In this document: positions 62,145 through 64,000 of the stretch, piece after piece
Position numbering within the stretch: the first letter of the stretch is position 1
Layout: every line of letters starts with the position of its first letter
Source: Rhyzopertha dominica
Taxonomy: Eukaryota > Arthropoda > Insecta > Coleoptera > Bostrichidae
Direction: 5' to 3'
DNA: 64,000 bases
Assembly: GCA_025024175.1 (NCBI GenBank)
Contig: QCXZ01000138.1
Coordinates: 52,609,092-52,673,091, forward strand
Made by a program: the position numbers and the translations under genes
The notes under the pieces: generated by a model
What the model saw: only the letters and a program-made list of their open reading frames with translations
The model's database searches: none
What the model was told of the DNA's origin: nothing

Positions 62145-62372
62145 TCACTGGGGTATGTTAAGGAGCGTGCCCGTCCCGTTGGGAAACACAGAAAACTGCG
62201 GTGGTCTATGGGCCATCGCCGCCAAAAACGGAGACACCAGGTGTGGCGCGCCCCCAGGGAAAAGACCGAACGTGGGTGGCAGCAGAGGCCGCGCCGAAAG
62301 ACGAAGTTTTTCCAGCTCGGCCTCTTGCAGCCGTTTCGCCTTCGCCCTGCGGTTTTGGAACCAGATTTTGAC
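62145..62372 (-). CDS. msh: Muscle segment homeobox (msh/Drop, Msx-class) terminal exon, partial
   Basis: Minus-strand exon entered through acceptor TTTCTTTCAG|GTC at 62373-62382 and ending at TGA 62145-62147; 75 codons. It opens with [20 protein letters not shown] followed by [13 protein letters not shown]. The first 16 residues are homeodomain positions 45-60 (W48, F49, Q50, N51, R53 all present). [16 protein letters not shown] is the signature of Msx/msh proteins. The tail [19 protein letters not shown] ... [13 protein letters not shown] is Pro/Gly-rich. Msx-class proteins are nuclear DNA-binding regulators of dorsoventral neural and muscle patterning. The homeodomain N-terminal part must lie in an exon beyond 64000; none is seen between 62373 and 64000. 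The intron falls exactly between homeodomain residues 44 and 45 (phase 0), a known site in several ANTP-class genes. Confidence 0.88.
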   Translation of the reverse strand, partial: VKIWFQNRRAKAKRLQEAELEKLRLSARPLLPPTFGLFPGGAPHLVSPFLAAMAHRPPQFSVFPNGTGTLLNIPQ

Positions 62373-62382
62373 CTGAAAGAAA

Positions 62383-62600
62383 CGGAGTTGCTTGTAATAC
62401 TCGTTTTAAACTGGTTGGGACGTTTAAAGCTGCGTCAAAGTGGTTGTTACATGCGGTTAATCATGTTTTATTCGTATTGGCGTGATAGTAGACTTTTGCT
62501 ATTTTAGTGGTTGATTGATTTATTTATTGATTGAACCCGGATACACCACCGGGCTGGCTACATCTAGGCTGGGTTTGAAGGGTACATTCAGCTAATAGAT
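62383..62600 (-). other. Intron of the msh-like gene, proximal part
   Basis: Sequence between the homeobox exon acceptor and the mariner insertion. Nothing recognised apart from short T-rich runs. Confidence 0.5.
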
Positions 62601-62601
62601 A

Positions 62602-63809
62602 CGAGGCATGTTCTTTAAGTAAGTACCGTTTTGGAATTAAAATAAGACGTGCAAAGATATCGCAATAATTTTATCTTACATGAAAGCCTGTACCTTAATC
62701 TACTTTTCTACATAATTTCCGTGAATATTGAGGCACTTGTCATAACGTGGCACCAGTTTTTGAATACCCTCCTCATAAAATTCTGCCGCCTGACTTGCTA
62801 ACCACTGTATCACAAATGTTTCGACTTCGTTATCGTCTTGAAGACGCTGACCATCCAGGTGTTTCTTCAAGTGCAGGAACAAATGGTAGTCGCTGGGCGC
62901 CAGATCAGGGCTGTATGGAGGATGATCTAGAGTTTCCCATTTAAAAGATTTGATGAGATCTTTGGTCTGATTAGCCACATGTGGACGGGCATTGTCATGC
63001 AGCAAAACGATGCCCTTAGTCAACTTGCCACGTCTTTTGTTCTGGATTGCACGACGCAGATTGTTCAATGTCTTACAATAAGACGCTGCATTGATTGTCT
63101 CATTACGAGGCAGAAACTTCACTAGCAATACTCCTTTTCTGTCCCAAAAAACTGTGCACATGATTTTCCGAGCAGAAATTGTTTGCTTAAACTTCACTTT
63201 TTTGGGTGATGATGAATGTCGCCATTCCATGGATTGTTGTTTCGATTCCGGTGTGACGTAGGCCACCCATGTTTCGTCACCAGTAACAATTTGGTCTAAA
63301 AAATCTTCACCTTCATTGTGGTACCGCTCAAGGAAAGTCAATGCACTGCCTTTTGTGCAATTCCATCAACATTTTCGGAACCCAACGTGAACACAATTTC
63401 CGGTAATTCAAGTTCTCGGTCACAATGCGATACAAAACCCTACGAGAATATTGAGGAAAGTAGTCGCACAATGATGAAATTGTAAAGCGTCTGTTTTCTC
63501 TCACCTTTTCGTTCACTTTCTGCATCAAATCTTCATTAACGACCGAAGGACGCCCACTCCGTTCTTCATCATGCACATTTGTGCGGCCATCTTTAAATGC
63601 TCTCACCCATTTCCTTACCTTACGGGACTCACGATTGTCGGAGGCATCTTAAACACTCAGTAAACAACGTATACAATGAAGAATCAAACTGTAATGGCGT
63701 CAGTGCGTAGACAAGAGATGTAGGTAACCAGCGCGCATGCGCGGAACGCCGACCGTAGCGCTGCGGCGGCGGAATCGCAAAACGGTACTTACTTAAAAAA
63801 CATGCCTCG
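62602..63809 (-). mobile_element. mariner element with near-perfect TIRs and TA duplication
   Basis: Terminal inverted repeats of about 32 bp at 62602-62633 and 63778-63809 (left end CGAGGCATGTTCTTTAAGTA...) differ at one position. The element is flanked by TA at 62600-62601 and 63810-63811, the mariner target duplication. At 1208 bp it is slightly shorter than a full mariner. It carries a broken transposase on the minus strand, the same orientation as the msh-like gene whose intron it occupies. Confidence 0.92.
62702..63655 (-). pseudogene. mariner transposase, N-truncated and frameshifted
   Basis: The upstream frame (63655-63328) starts inside the second helix-turn-helix region (RKWVRAFKDGRTNVHDEERS ... 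GRPS) and ends at RWVPKMLMELHKRQ. A frameshift near 63335 passes to the second frame (63341-62700): ALTFLERYHNEGEDFLDQIV-type linker, VTGDETWV (first Asp), VLLHDNARPHVA (second Asp) and YSPDLAPSDYHLF (third Asp of DD34D). About 40 N-terminal residues are missing, with a stop just upstream of 63650. All three catalytic Asp codons persist but no complete protein is possible. Confidence 0.88.
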
Positions 63810-63811
63810 TA

Positions 63812-64000
63812 CTNTTCGATTAGCCCCCGCGTTGGATGGTAGCTTAGTTAGGCTGCATATNCTTGTTCCTTCTACTGCTTCCTCTTCCTGTTGCTGTTTG
63901 AGATTGTATACAGCTTTAGGACTTTCTTATTCATTGTTTTATTGCCTTTTGCAATTTCTGATGACTGTTTTTCAATTATGTTTGATTTTGCTATGATTCC
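63812..64000 (-). other. msh-like gene intron, distal part to window edge
   Basis: Short stretch with two N bases and no homeobox-like coding sequence, so the preceding msh exon lies outside the window. Confidence 0.5.

Noticed and set aside
62127..62507. 126-codon plus-strand open frame, Arg-rich
   Set aside because: It lies opposite the msh-like homeobox exon; the minus strand encodes the recognisable homeodomain.
1..64000. CRISPR array, prokaryotic operon or phage content
   Set aside because: All coding evidence is eukaryotic (spliced exons, insect transposons); the only tandem arrays are satellites and microsatellites.

Overview
This is nuclear DNA from an arthropod, almost certainly an insect and probably a beetle. 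It has long AT-rich introns and intergenic DNA, GT-AG spliced exons, polyadenylation signals and many decayed insect-type transposons (Penelope-like, I/jockey/CR1-like non-LTR, mariner and Tc1/IS630-like). A short (CCTGA)n tract is the complement of TCAGG, the telomere repeat of many beetles; that is only a weak taxonomic hint. I saw no prokaryotic operon, CRISPR array, rRNA or convincing tRNA.

Layout. (1) 833-13969, plus strand: a seven-exon F-box/leucine-rich-repeat gene. All intron phases match and the spliced protein is 513 residues. Its two large 5' introns (5.8 and 2.7 kb) hold remnants of one Penelope-like family. (2) 14545-16522, minus strand: a two-exon gene for a 641-residue multi-pass membrane RING-H2 ubiquitin ligase of the TRC8/RNF139 family, lying tail to tail with the F-box gene. 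(3) 16.5-61.9 kb: a gene desert of about 45 kb. It holds a six-copy tandem array of an ~884 bp satellite (24060-29744), several Penelope-like elements (the most complete at 35290-37400 and 38571-40023), many 5'-truncated non-LTR fragments, Tc1-like DDE fragments, a 2.5-copy ~265 bp tandem repeat, and GC-richer unique blocks that could be enhancers. (4) 62145-62372, minus strand: the last coding exon of an msh/Drop (Msx-class) homeobox gene. It starts at homeodomain residue 45 and ends in a stop. The rest of the gene lies beyond the right edge, and a mariner element (62602-63809) sits in the preceding intron.

The three host genes are not an operon and I see no shared pathway. The desert beside a developmental homeobox gene fits a regulatory landscape for that gene, but this is inference. 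I found no convincing new multi-gene system. The most unusual items are the satellite array with longer edge copies and a private insertion, the 19 bp inverted ends around one Penelope-like element, the CCTGA tract at a retrotransposon 3' end, and the msh terminal exon itself.
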